A stretch of 37,339 nucleotides of DNA from an uncultured Clostridia bacterium (GCA_944376495.1 CALWCW010000086.1:1-37339), one strand, 5' to 3'; positions 6,911-14,561 are shown, counted from the stretch's first letter. Notes: generated by a model from the sequence alone, not told the origin. A program made the numbers and translations.

Positions 6911-7004
6911 GAGCTAGGAAGCCCCCGTTTTTACAATGTAAAAATGGGAAAATGCAACCAGGTTGCATTTTTACAAGCCCAAAAGGGCTTGTGCTTCCTA
7001 GCTC
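6911..7004. repeat. 94-nt cloverleaf: perfect 12-bp closing stem around three hairpins
   Basis: The ends GAGCTAGGAAGC (6911-6922) and GCTTCCTAGCTC (6993-7004) are perfect inverted repeats. Between them three hairpins lie side by side: 6924-6948 (11-bp stem, one G-T pair, 3-nt loop), 6949-6971 (11-bp perfect arms around A6960), and 6973-6992 (8-bp stem, AAAA loop). Only two bases, 6923 and 6972, are unpaired at the junction. The element is far richer in GC than the AT-rich spacer around it. It codes for nothing. It could be a structured leader of the rubrerythrin mRNA, a palindromic mobile repeat (REP/MITE-like), or a complex terminator; only a short T run follows on the minus strand. Confidence 0.85.
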
Positions 7005-7060
7005 ACCTAAACAATAAATCTATTTCAAACAATTTTTTATATTTGATAATCATTCATCAC

Positions 7061-7088
7061 ATTATAAAAATAAATTAAATTTTAACAA
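7061..7088 (-). promoter_or_regulatory. Possible promoter reading towards rubrerythrin through the cloverleaf
   Basis: Minus-strand TTGTTA (7088-7083) and TATAAT (7066-7061) with 16-bp spacing. The -10 is perfect and the -35 moderate, in a very AT-rich region, so chance matches are possible. Confidence 0.45.
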
Positions 7089-7154
7089 AATTTTAAAAAT
7101 TTTCTCTTATTTTGATAAAAAAGGTCACATTTTGCATAATTTTTCGTAAAATGA

Positions 7155-7184
7155 TTGACATAATAACATAAATGATGTAATAAT
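7155..7184 (+). promoter_or_regulatory. Promoter of the small acidic protein gene
   Basis: TTGACA (7155-7160) followed after 17 bp by TAATAA (7178-7183); an AAGGAG ribosome site and ATG at 7201 follow. Confidence 0.65.
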
Positions 7185-7200
7185 AATCAAAGGAGTTTTT

Positions 7201-7584
7201 ATGATAAGTTTATCAAAATTTTCATCTTGGCTTGAAAACGGCTTAAAAACAATGTCACAAGAAAAAGCATATTGTCTAAACTTATTTGATGACGATGATG
7301 AGCTTACTTGTGAACTTGTTGGCACGAATGAATTACATAAAGAAGATGATGACTGGTATTTTGATGAAACAAAAGTATATGGTAGAGAAAAACCTCTTTT
7401 AATATGCTTAACCGATAATGAAAACAATTTTGAATCCATAATGAAAAAGTTTACAGCACTATTAGATAAAGTTGTCCGTAGTAATAAAGTAATTCAAAAT
7501 TTATTAAATAAAAAACCTTTTGCATATGGCTTCATTGATGGAAAATTAACTTTTATTGAACCTAATGAAAACGAACTTGTATAA
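7201..7584 (+). CDS. Hypothetical acidic cytoplasmic protein, 127 aa
   Basis: A single-gene unit with its own promoter, AAAGGAG ribosome site and terminator. The protein has an N-terminal helix (FSSWLENGLK), a strand that runs into an acidic DDDDE turn near residue 34, a DDDWYFDETKVYGREKPLLICL segment in the middle, a long helix (about 77-102) and a C-terminal beta hairpin (FAYGFIDGKLTFIE). There is no signal peptide and no cysteine cluster. I do not recognise the family. The fold pattern and acidity would fit a small inhibitor or immunity-like protein, but no partner gene is visible. Confidence 0.7.
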   Translation: MISLSKFSSWLENGLKTMSQEKAYCLNLFDDDDELTCELVGTNELHKEDDDWYFDETKVYGREKPLLICLTDNENNFESIMKKFTALLDKVVRSNKVIQNLLNKKPFAYGFIDGKLTFIEPNENELV

Positions 7585-7597
7585 AGTTCGTTTTTTA
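7570..7597 (+). terminator. Terminator overlapping the stop of the acidic protein gene
   Basis: Stem AACGAACTT/AAGTTCGTT (9 bp) with a GTATA loop that contains part of the stop codon, then a T run. A weaker hairpin (AACGC/GCGTT) with T6 follows at 7609-7632 and may back it up. Confidence 0.8.
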
Positions 7598-7733
7598 TAA
7601 GCACGAGCAACGCAAACAAAAGAGCGTTTTTTATAAAAAATTTACAAAAATAAAAGTTTAAAATTTTTAAACTAATTAAGATAAATTAATTTATTTATTT
7701 TTCATTAAAATATTTTATTTTTTTATAATTTTA

Positions 7734-7749
7734 TGGTATTATTTTCACA
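7734..7749 (+). promoter_or_regulatory. Extended -10 promoter giving a leaderless start
   Basis: TGG followed by TATTAT (7737-7742) is an extended -10 (TGn-TATNAT). Exactly six bases lie between it and the ATG at 7749, so the transcript should start at or next to the A of the start codon. There is no Shine-Dalgarno. Confidence 0.6.
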
Positions 7750-8912
7750 TGAAAGAATTAACTCAAAGAAAGAAAAAACTAATTTATAAATTTTTAATAC
7801 AAATATTGGTTGTAGGTTTGGCTGGAGGTATAGGAGGAATTGCCTTCACAACTTTTTTTCAGTCACAAGGCATAACTCCGACTGGACTGTCTGGATTTGC
7901 ACTTATAATAAGTAAACTTTTGTCACAAATCGGAATAAATCTATCTACCTCAATTGTATATCTTATAATTAATGCTATTATATTTATCTTTGCATTGCGT
8001 ATTTTTGGTTGGAAATTTTTAGTATTATCTGGTGTTGGAATTGCAACTTATACGATTGGAATGGAGTTTGGATATATTGATGCCCTTGTAAACGGAACAG
8101 GTGATACCCTCCTATTTGCTATTGTTGGTGCAATTATTGTCGGTTTAACAATAGGTCTTGCATTAAGATTTGGTGGCTCAACAGGCGGAAGTGAAATAGC
8201 AGGCTCTATTATAAATCGCTACTTTCCAAAAATAAAAACTGGCAACTGCATTTTAATAATCAACGTTATTGTTTTAGTTTTAAGCATAATTACAGGCGGT
8301 GTTCAAACCGGCTTATATGCCCTTGTTGTTTCTATCATAAATTCTCTTGCAACAAATATGGTGCTTGATGGTTCAAAACGTGTCGTTGCTTACTATATAA
8401 TATGTGATAAAGATGAAGAGGTTTCAACCGCTATACTTGGGAAATACAATCGTGGAGTAACTAGGCTTAAAGCCCTTGGTATGTTTTCAAAACAAGAAAA
8501 ATCACTTCTTCTTTGCGTTGTCCCAAGTGAACAGTCACACGAAATGAAAAAACTTGTTCTGAATATAGATAAAAATGCCTTCATCTTTTCTGCACCTGCA
8601 ACAGAGACCGTGGGCGAAGGCAGTTTTATGAAAGAAATGACTGTAATCAAAAGTAGATTAAAGTCTTTTTCGGCTACGTTAAAAACGAAAAATCATTATT
8701 CTAGACATGAGCATATTAAACAATTAAGATTAAAACGCAAACAAAAACGTTTTAGAAAATTTGACAACTTGATTCAAGACGAGTTACAAACTAAAAAAGA
8801 CAACAAAATTCAAAACCATATAGAAAACGACAAAAGGACTAGTTTACAACTAAAAATTAAAAATAAATATGCACGTGGAAAAGCCAACTCAATAACTTAC
8901 AAAATTAAATAA
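7749..8912 (+). CDS. YitT-family membrane protein with basic C-terminal tail
   Basis: A 387-aa integral membrane protein of the YitT/DUF161 family. Residues about 15-210 form five to six membrane helices including the Gly-rich QSQGITPTGLSG and LRFGGSTGGSE motifs typical of the family. Residues about 213-300 are the cytoplasmic DUF2179 domain (GVTRLKALGMFSK, a PII-like fold, ending in IFSAPATETVGEGSF). The last 90 or so residues are a highly basic extension (runs such as LRLKRKQKRFRKF) not usual for the family, perhaps nucleic-acid or membrane-surface binding. The transport substrate is unknown for the family. No ribosome site precedes the ATG; see the extended -10 immediately upstream. Confidence 0.88.
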   Translation: MKELTQRKKKLIYKFLIQILVVGLAGGIGGIAFTTFFQSQGITPTGLSGFALIISKLLSQIGINLSTSIVYLIINAIIFIFALRIFGWKFLVLSGVGIATYTIGMEFGYIDALVNGTGDTLLFAIVGAIIVGLTIGLALRFGGSTGGSEIAGSIINRYFPKIKTGNCILIINVIVLVLSIITGGVQTGLYALVVSIINSLATNMVLDGSKRVVAYYIICDKDEEVSTAILGKYNRGVTRLKALGMFSKQEKSLLLCVVPSEQSHEMKKLVLNIDKNAFIFSAPATETVGEGSFMKEMTVIKSRLKSFSATLKTKNHYSRHEHIKQLRLKRKQKRFRKFDNLIQDELQTKKDNKIQNHIENDKRTSLQLKIKNKYARGKANSITYKIK

Positions 8913-8924
8913 TGATATTTAAAC

Positions 8925-9005
8925 AAAAAATCCCTCTTTAATTTGTGGTGAACCCAAAGTTAAACAACTTTTAGGAGTTCACTTCGATTTAAAGAAGGAT
9001 TTTTT
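8925..9005. terminator. Complex bidirectional terminator between convergent genes
   Basis: Outer arms 8925-8941 and 8989-9005 are complementary over 17 bases with one mismatch and begin and end in A6/T6, so either strand leaves a T run. Inside are a GTGAAC/GTTCAC stem (8948-8953, 8977-8982) and an AAAGTT/AACTTT hairpin with an AAAC loop. The element lies between the YitT-like gene and the convergent small membrane protein gene. Its internal branching is more elaborate than a plain terminator. Confidence 0.7.
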
Positions 9006-9034
9006 ATTAACATGATATTGAAGAAAGATTCTTA

Positions 9035-9367
9035 TTAAAATAATATTGCTAAATTGCCCGAGGCAAAACCATATGAAATTAAGAAAACGACAAATAAATA
9101 AAAGAAAATACTGCAATAAGCGTTAACTCTTTGCCATGGATTACCCACTTTTATACCTTGAAGATTGCTATTTAGCATAAAACAGTTTGCCATGCAATAA
9201 GTTAAAATAATAAGGCACATCCATTCATTAACAACTTTAAAATAATATAGTATAAGGCAGGTGATGCCAATAAGGCAAGAGATTACCCCCATTATTCTTG
9301 ACATTATCATTTTACGTTTTAAAAAACCTGAATAATCTTGAATGTCTTTTTTAGATATATTAATCAT
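9035..9367 (-). CDS. Small membrane protein, 110 aa
   Basis: The start at 9367 (MINISKKD) is chosen because an AAAAGGA site precedes it; the frame is open 29 codons further but that part overlaps the promoter and has no ribosome site. After a charged N-terminus of about 20 residues come three hydrophobic helices: about residues 26-42, 48-65 and 83-107. I do not recognise a family. It is a single-gene unit with a consensus promoter that lies just inside the intergenic side of the neighbouring PflX-type gene's 3' end. Confidence 0.65.
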   Translation of the reverse strand: MINISKKDIQDYSGFLKRKMIMSRIMGVISCLIGITCLILYYFKVVNEWMCLIILTYCMANCFMLNSNLQGIKVGNPWQRVNAYCSIFFYLFVVFLISYGFASGNLAILF

Positions 9368-9388
9368 ATTTTTTCCTTTTATAATATA

Positions 9389-9417
9389 ATTGTAACGAAA
9401 TAACAAATTTTTGTCAA
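9389..9417 (-). promoter_or_regulatory. Promoter of the small membrane protein
   Basis: Minus-strand TTGACA (9417-9412) and TACAAT (9394-9389) spaced 17 bp; it begins 6 bp past the stop of the upstream gene on the same strand. Confidence 0.75.
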
Positions 9418-9422
9418 ACAAA

Positions 9423-10265
9423 TTAGAAATCTGGAACAAAATTTTCATCAGCACTAGAGTAGTCTTGTATAAAACCTTTATTTAATCCGATTTTTAATGC
9501 ATGATTTAAAACAATTTTGTATTCTAAAGGATAAAGTTTTCGCTTTATTGGGCTGTTGTATAGAGGAATGAACTGTGACATTAAACTTATAAGTGGGTTA
9601 TCTATATTTTCTTTTATTGCGTCCAATATTTTTATGCTGTCACTGGTATGTCCTGGCAATACGAGATGTCTTATTATCACTCCCTCTTTTAAAATATCGT
9701 TTTCATATATATTATTGCTTTTTTGTTTTTTCATTTCCTTAATTGCCTCAATGGCCACCTCAAAATAATTAGGACAAGCCGACAACTCTTGCGAAATCTG
9801 TGAAGAAAAATACTTGAAATCAGGCATAAAAACATCAACAACCTTTGCAACCTTTTTTATCATTTCTTTAGATTCATATCCGCTACTATTCCAAACTATT
9901 GGAATTGGACATTTAAAGTCTTGTAAACTTTCTATTAATGCACTGCTAAAATGTGTTGGAGTTATTAAGTCTATTGACGAGAATTTAGTTAAATCATAAC
10001 TTTCTAGTAGTTTTCGAAATTCTTTTGGTGTGTATTGGGTTCCCTTACTTATGTGAGATATATCATAGTTTTGGCAAAAAGAGCAACGAAGATTGCATCC
10101 CGAAAAGAAGATTGCAAGCGCACCATTTTGACCACTAATACATGGCTCTTCCCATTTAAAATTAGGAATAATCTTTGCAACCTTTATATCCTTTCCCTCT
10201 TTGCAATATCCTAGTGATTTTTCTCTATCTACTCCACAGGCTCTAGGACAATCAAAACATAACAT
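9423..10265 (-). CDS. PflX-like radical-SAM protein
   Basis: A 280-aa radical-SAM enzyme of the COG1313 (PflX-like) group, related to pyruvate-formate-lyase activases but of unknown substrate. The N-terminus has the group's extra cysteines (C3, C6, C10, C21 in a CPRACGVDRE context) and the WEEPCISG motif at about 38-45. The 4Fe-4S site is C57-x3-C61-x2-C64 (GCNLRCSFCQNYDIS). The partial TIM barrel follows, ending with a conserved FIPLYNS segment. It is transcribed divergently from the transporter gene. No ribosome site precedes the ATG; a TGC-TATAAT extended -10 ends six bases before it, so the mRNA is probably leaderless. Confidence 0.85.
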   Translation of the reverse strand: MLCFDCPRACGVDREKSLGYCKEGKDIKVAKIIPNFKWEEPCISGQNGALAIFFSGCNLRCSFCQNYDISHISKGTQYTPKEFRKLLESYDLTKFSSIDLITPTHFSSALIESLQDFKCPIPIVWNSSGYESKEMIKKVAKVVDVFMPDFKYFSSQISQELSACPNYFEVAIEAIKEMKKQKSNNIYENDILKEGVIIRHLVLPGHTSDSIKILDAIKENIDNPLISLMSQFIPLYNSPIKRKLYPLEYKIVLNHALKIGLNKGFIQDYSSADENFVPDF

Positions 10266-10280
10266 AGTATAATTATAGCA
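10265..10280 (-). promoter_or_regulatory. Extended -10 promoter giving a leaderless start (PflX-like gene)
   Basis: Minus strand: TGC (10280-10278), TATAAT (10277-10272), six bases, then ATG at 10265. No Shine-Dalgarno lies in between. Confidence 0.65.
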
Positions 10281-10434
10281 ATTAATTTACAATTTTTAAA
10301 GAATTTTAATTAAATTTATTTATTTTATATTTAATTTTTGTATTAATTTTTTAATTTATTATTTTTTTATATATATTTTTTTAATTTATTTTTTCTTTAA
10401 AATATTTTTAAAATATTTTTAAACTTTTTACTCC
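10281..10434. other. AT-only intergenic spacer
   Basis: Between the two divergent promoters the sequence is almost pure A and T (T-rich on the plus strand, with runs such as TTTATTTATTTT). I see no ORF or stable structure in it. Confidence 0.6.
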
Positions 10435-10463
10435 TTGACAAACTCAAAAAAATATTGTATATT
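10435..10463 (+). promoter_or_regulatory. Consensus promoter of the transporter-phosphatase gene (leaderless start)
   Basis: TTGACA (10435-10440) and TATATT (10458-10463) with 17-bp spacing. The ATG at 10470 is six bases after the -10 hexamer, the expected transcription start, and no ribosome site exists. Confidence 0.75.
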
Positions 10464-10469
10464 TTTCAT

Positions 10470-12434
10470 ATGCTTATGAAAAAGAAAAACAATAAGAAAA
10501 AAGGATTTGTCCGTTATTTCAAAAAAACATATAAACAAAGTCGAGTATATTTATTAAGACTTCTTTTATCTGCTATATTATCAATAGTTATAACAGTTCT
10601 TGCAAACTTACTTGAAGTCAAAGAACTAACCTATCTCAATGCCTTTTTAGCAATAGGATATTTTTCAAATATGATAGCCTTTGGCTTTTCAAATGGTATG
10701 AATATTTTTGTCAATCAAAATATTTCCTCAAAAGAAAAAGTAGAAAAATATTCTAAAATTGGGTTTGAATTAACCTTTGCTTTTTCTCTTGTTTTTACCG
10801 CTTTTTTAATTGCCTTTCCTAAATTTTTTATGGAAACAATTGGCGGTTATGTGCCTGAAGATTATACCTTTTATTATGTCATGTGCGGGTATTTCTTTTT
10901 AAACTGTTTATTTAACTATATGACAGATATTTTAAAAGAATTAAAACTGATGAAAATGAACTTATTTGCAACCATTTCACCATTGGTTATAACAATTGTC
11001 GGTTTTTTAGTAATTTATTTTGCTGGAGTGTATTGGCTTACTTTAATTGCAATAATTTATTTAATAAGCACAGCATTTGGCCTTGTTTACTCTTACATTG
11101 CATTTTTAAAAAACAATATTGTCAAGATTAATTTTTTAAAATTTGATTTTTCAAAATTGAATTTAAGACAATGGCTTATAATAATCAATAACTTCCTATC
11201 AGAATTAATCTGGGAAGTTGGCTACTATGCAACTAGTGTTTTTCTGTTGCGAACAAGCGATGCTATTTTTAACACTTATTCTTATCTTGAATATATACTT
11301 GATATATTCAATTGTTTCCTATTTGCATTTATCACAATTACCTCTATTAAAATTTCTCGGGCACTTGGGCAGAATCAATTTCAAGAAGCATATAGGCATG
11401 CAAAATATTCAATCTATGCAACTTTAGTAATTTGGGCTTTTTATTTCATAGGTTCTATAATCTTAATTTATCCTGTAGCACTAGGAGCAAATAGTGAGTA
11501 TTTTGATTTAATGTTTTTGGCAATTCCATGCTATTCATTTATTCACCTATTTAGGTTTATTACTTGGAATTTTTCTAGTTACATGTTAAGGCTTGGTGGA
11601 AAAAATACTCTTGTTTTATCAACTGAAATTTTTAGCACAATTTTTCTAGTAACTATTTGTTTTATCACGAAGTTTTTGCCTGTAAACATATTTCTTGCTT
11701 ATTTCTTAATAGTTTTGCCTGATATTATAGTTTTACCAATTTATTGCATTTATTTTAAAAACAAAAAGTGGCTTGCAAACATTAACGATGACCCAAAAAG
11801 CCTTTCCAATACAATAAAAACCTTTATATTTGATTTTGATGACACAATCTCATATAACGTCGATTGGAGTGATTATGTTCGACACATAAACGATTTCTTT
11901 AACGAACATTTTTCTTATTTAAATGAAGAAGAAAGAAAAGAACTATTAAAAAAATATCTTCATAAGACAAAACTTGATGATGATTATGAACTTATAAAAA
12001 TATTGATGGATAAGGAAGGAACTGCACAGGCTTGGCTTGACTATAGAGATTCTTGGACTGAACTTGATGAAGGCGAGAAAAACGCAAAACATATTCCAAA
12101 TGAAGAATTAAATAAATTCGTTGAACAAGCAAAAAGATTGGGAGGAAGACTTTATATAGTTTCCAATTCACGCATTAAAGAAATTAAACGCTTTGCAGAT
12201 TACCATAATGTTGACCTATCAATTTTTGATGATATTTATATTAATGAATTTAAGCAGACTAAAGAAGGAAAAGGCTTGTATTACAAAAAAATAATGGAAG
12301 AAGATGAACTTTCTCCAAAGGAAGTTATGGTAATAGGAAACAGCTATAAAAGTGACATTCTCCCCGCTAAAAAGTTGAAAATGAAATATTATAAATGTTA
12401 TGAAGGATTCACCTACGAAGAAATTGTGGGATAG
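10470..12434 (+). CDS. MATE-like membrane transporter fused to a HAD-family phosphatase
   Basis: A 654-aa fusion. Residues about 20-440 form some 12 membrane helices in the pattern of MATE/MOP-superfamily transporters (GFSNGMNIFVNQNIS early; paired six-helix halves). From about 450 a cytoplasmic HAD hydrolase begins with motif I FIFDFDDTIS, continues with a helical cap, motif II YIVSNS near 570, and motif IV VMVIGNSYKSDILPA near 625. MATE-type proteins export drugs or metabolites or flip lipid-linked intermediates; the HAD part should dephosphorylate a small molecule, perhaps the same substrate. Such a fusion is unusual. The ATG at 10470 is preferred over the TTG at 10455, which lies inside the promoter. 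A second ATG at 10476 is possible. The gene stands alone, with promoter and terminator of its own. Confidence 0.85.
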   Translation: MLMKKKNNKKKGFVRYFKKTYKQSRVYLLRLLLSAILSIVITVLANLLEVKELTYLNAFLAIGYFSNMIAFGFSNGMNIFVNQNISSKEKVEKYSKIGFELTFAFSLVFTAFLIAFPKFFMETIGGYVPEDYTFYYVMCGYFFLNCLFNYMTDILKELKLMKMNLFATISPLVITIVGFLVIYFAGVYWLTLIAIIYLISTAFGLVYSYIAFLKNNIVKINFLKFDFSKLNLRQWLIIINNFLSELIWEVGYYATSVFLLRTSDAIFNTYSYLEYILDIFNCFLFAFITITSIKISRALGQNQFQEAYRHAKYSIYATLVIWAFYFIGSIILIYPVALGANSEYFDLMFLAIPCYSFIHLFRFITWNFSSYMLRLGGKNTLVLSTEIFSTIFLVTICFITKFLPVNIFLAYFLIVLPDIIVLPIYCIYFKNKKWLANINDDPKSLSNTIKTFIFDFDDTISYNVDWSDYVRHINDFFNEHFSYLNEEERKELLKKYLHKTKLDDDYELIKILMDKEGTAQAWLDYRDSWTELDEGEKNAKHIPNEELNKFVEQAKRLGGRLYIVSNSRIKEIKRFADYHNVDLSIFDDIYINEFKQTKEGKGLYYKKIMEEDELSPKEVMVIGNSYKSDILPAKKLKMKYYKCYEGFTYEEIVG

Positions 12435-12449
12435 TTTTAAAATTAAAAT

Positions 12450-12474
12450 AGGAGATTAAAAATCTCCTTTTTTA
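12450..12474 (+). terminator. Terminator of the transporter-phosphatase gene
   Basis: Stem AGGAGATT/AATCTCCT (8 bp), AAA loop, then a run of T, 15 bp after the stop codon. Confidence 0.85.
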
Positions 12475-12596
12475 TTAAATTTATTATAACTAATCAATTA
12501 ATATTAATTTTTCTCAATTTAAAATTAAATATGGCAACATATTTAATTTTTTATTTAACATTATTTATTTTTTTTGTTATAATAAAAAAAATATAT

Positions 12597-12625
12597 TTGA
12601 TTACTATAAGATTATATTTTATACA
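12597..12625 (+). promoter_or_regulatory. Probable pflA promoter
   Basis: TTGATT (12597-12602), 17 bp, TATACA (12620-12625), about 40 bp before the ATG. The region is AT-rich, so a second TATAAT near 12575 is an alternative. Confidence 0.5.
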
Positions 12626-12663
12626 AATAATAAATAGAACAAAGATAAAAAAGGGTAAATACA

Positions 12664-13383
12664 ATGGAAGAGATTAAAGGTAAGATAAATAGTGTGGAAA
12701 GTATGGGATTGGTTGATGGTCCAGGCATAAGATATGTCGTTTTTCTTCAAGGCTGTGAACTTCGATGTCTTTATTGTCACAATCCAGAAACATGGGATTT
12801 GAATGGAACAAGTCAACTTATCACTCCCTCACAATTGATGAAAAAAATCAAAAGATTTAAAGCATATTTTGGGGAAGATGGTGGAGTGACCTTTTCTGGC
12901 GGAGAACCTTTGCTTCAACCTAAATTTTTACTAGAATGTTTAAAACTCTGTAAACAAGAGAATATTCACACAGCATTAGATACTGCAGGAGTTGGATTTG
13001 GTGATTATGATGAAATTTTAGATTACACAGATTTAGTTATTCTTGATATTAAGGCTGTTAAAGAAGATGATTATAAAAAAATCACCGGGCAACCAATGAC
13101 AAGATTTAATGCTTTTTTAAAGGCATGTCAAAAAAAAGTAAAAAAGATGTGGCTACGACAAGTTATAGTGCCTAATCTAAATGATAATGAGCAAAACATT
13201 GAAAATATTAATAAATTTATATCAAACCTTAAAAACATTGAAAAAGTTGAGTTACTGCCCTATAAAACAATCGGTGTTCACAAATATGCTGACTTGAAAA
13301 TGAAATATAGACTTGATGGCGTGCCAGAAATGAATGAGATTGAATGTAAACGCCTTGAAAAATTGATTAATTTGAATAATTGA
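12664..13383 (+). CDS. pflA: Pyruvate formate-lyase activating enzyme
   Basis: A 239-aa radical-SAM glycyl-radical activase. It uses S-adenosylmethionine and a 4Fe-4S cluster to place the glycyl radical on pyruvate formate-lyase, the enzyme that splits pyruvate into formate and acetyl-CoA in anaerobic fermentation. The cluster motif is C31-x3-C35-x2-C38 (GCELRCLYCHNPETW) and the SAM-binding SGGEP is at about 78-82; the LDIK segment and the RQVIVPNLND stretch match PflA. Length is typical. An AAAAAAGGG ribosome site precedes the ATG. No pflB lies next to it in this window, so the partner must be elsewhere in the genome. Another glycyl-radical enzyme as partner cannot be excluded. Confidence 0.92.
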   Translation: MEEIKGKINSVESMGLVDGPGIRYVVFLQGCELRCLYCHNPETWDLNGTSQLITPSQLMKKIKRFKAYFGEDGGVTFSGGEPLLQPKFLLECLKLCKQENIHTALDTAGVGFGDYDEILDYTDLVILDIKAVKEDDYKKITGQPMTRFNAFLKACQKKVKKMWLRQVIVPNLNDNEQNIENINKFISNLKNIEKVELLPYKTIGVHKYADLKMKYRLDGVPEMNEIECKRLEKLINLNN

Positions 13384-13522
13384 AAACAAATTACAAAATG
13401 ATTATTTTTTCAACGAACACATAAAAATAAAAAACTTAAAACGCAAAAATTTTAATAAAAATTCTAAAAACTCCGTTAAAATTAAACTTGAAAATCTTTA
13501 GATATTTATAGAAATAATTTTT

Positions 13523-13557
13523 ACGATGCTTATTGTTTTCAATTGCATCGTTTTTTT
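13523..13557 (+). terminator. Terminator downstream of pflA
   Basis: Stem ACGATGC/GCATCGT (7 bp) with a 15-nt loop that can form an inner ATTG/CAAT hairpin, followed by a run of seven T. It lies 140 bp after the pflA stop; the 380-bp spacer otherwise holds only the spo0A control region. Confidence 0.75.
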
Positions 13558-13612
13558 AAAATACGCATTTGAACATCATAAAAATTATTAAAACAATTAC
13601 AAAAATATCAAC

Positions 13613-13686
13613 TTTTGTCGGACTATGAAGACCCACGTTTTCATGTTTTGATAAAAAATGACAATATTAGACAACTTTCGACAAAA
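13613..13686. promoter_or_regulatory. Candidate Spo0A-binding boxes upstream of spo0A
   Basis: TTCGACAAAA at 13677-13686 is the reverse complement of a full 0A box (TTTGTCGAA). TTTTGTCGGA at 13613-13622 matches with one change. Both lie 80-150 bp before spo0A, which suggests autoregulation as known in Bacillus. I could not pick a confident -35/-10 pair here; TTGAAA at 13713 is one candidate. Confidence 0.6.
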
Positions 13687-13764
13687 TATGACACAACTTA
13701 TAGTTTATTTTGTTGAAAAAAAGTGCTATCTTGTTTATGTGTCAAAAATTAAAGGAGAAGAAAT

Positions 13765-14505
13765 ATGGATAATAACAAAATTAAAATTTTATTTGCAGAT
13801 ACAGATGGTGAGGAACTTGTTAAATACTTTCAAGGAAAAGATAAATACGAAGTTGTTGGAAATGTCAATAATGGGCAAGACCTTGTTAAACTTGCAGTAA
13901 GCACAAACCCTAATTTTATTGTAATGGACGTTATGCTTGCAGGAATGGACGGATTCATGGTTTTAAACAACCTAAAAAAGAATATGCCTACCCTGCCAAA
14001 AATAGTTTTTATTTCAAATATATCTCATAGTGGTTTTGTAACTAAAGCAATAAAAGAAGGTGTTGACTATTTCATGGTAAAGCCAATCATGCCCGAAAAC
14101 CTTGAAGAACGACTTGAAGATTTAAAAGATAACAAACTTGAAGAAGATGCCAAGAATGAAAAACAACTTGAAGAAAAAATTTCAAATATTTTTATAAGTA
14201 TTGGAATTCCAGCTCATATTAAAGGGTATCAATTCTTAAGAGAGGCTGTAAAACTTGCCGTTGAAGAACCAGAAATAATAGGGTCAATTACAAAAAGACT
14301 TTATCCTACTATAGCGGAAAAGTTTGAAACAAGTTCATCTAAAGTAGAAAGAGGGATGCGTCATGCAATTGAAGTTGCTTGGAATAGAGGGAAAATAGAA
14401 AATATTAATGCGCTTTTCGGATTGAAAATTTATAGTAGCAATGAAAAACCTACAAATGGAGAACTTATTGCTTTAATCGCTGATAAAATGTTAATGGAAG
14501 GCTAA
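13765..14505 (+). CDS. spo0A: Sporulation master regulator Spo0A
   Basis: A 246-aa response regulator. The receiver domain (about 5-120) has D12 and D14 of the acidic pocket, phospho-acceptor D55 in FIVMDVMLAGMDG, and K106 in FMVKP. A charged linker leads to the Spo0A-type DNA-binding domain (about 133-244), recognised by GIPAHIKGYQFLREA, ITKRLYPTIAEKF, SSKVERGMRHAIEVAWNRG and the closing KPTNGELIALIADK. These are near-invariant in Spo0A and exclude a generic regulator. It controls entry into sporulation and stationary-phase genes. The start follows AAGGAGAAG. Candidate 0A boxes upstream suggest autoregulation. It is slightly shorter than the Bacillus protein, mainly in the linker. Its presence does not by itself prove that the organism sporulates. 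Confidence 0.95.
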   Translation: MDNNKIKILFADTDGEELVKYFQGKDKYEVVGNVNNGQDLVKLAVSTNPNFIVMDVMLAGMDGFMVLNNLKKNMPTLPKIVFISNISHSGFVTKAIKEGVDYFMVKPIMPENLEERLEDLKDNKLEEDAKNEKQLEEKISNIFISIGIPAHIKGYQFLREAVKLAVEEPEIIGSITKRLYPTIAEKFETSSSKVERGMRHAIEVAWNRGKIENINALFGLKIYSSNEKPTNGELIALIADKMLMEG

Positions 14506-14512
14506 TTTGTTT

Positions 14513-14540
14513 TTGATTTTTTGCTTTTTTGTGTTAAACT
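14513..14540 (+). promoter_or_regulatory. Promoter of the Smr-like gene
   Basis: TTGATT (14513-14518), 16 bp, TAAACT (14535-14540), the latter preceded by TGT as an extended -10. AAAGGAG follows before the ATG at 14562. Confidence 0.55.
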
Positions 14541-14561
14541 TAATTGTCAAAGGAGCAATAG

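Noticed and set aside
6911-7004. Integron attC site or retron msd
   Set aside because: No integrase or reverse transcriptase gene is near. The arms are perfect inverted repeats without the R/L box asymmetry of attC.
10455-10457. TTG start for the transporter-phosphatase gene
   Set aside because: It lies inside the spacer between the -35 and -10 hexamers. The ATG at 10470 falls where transcription should begin.
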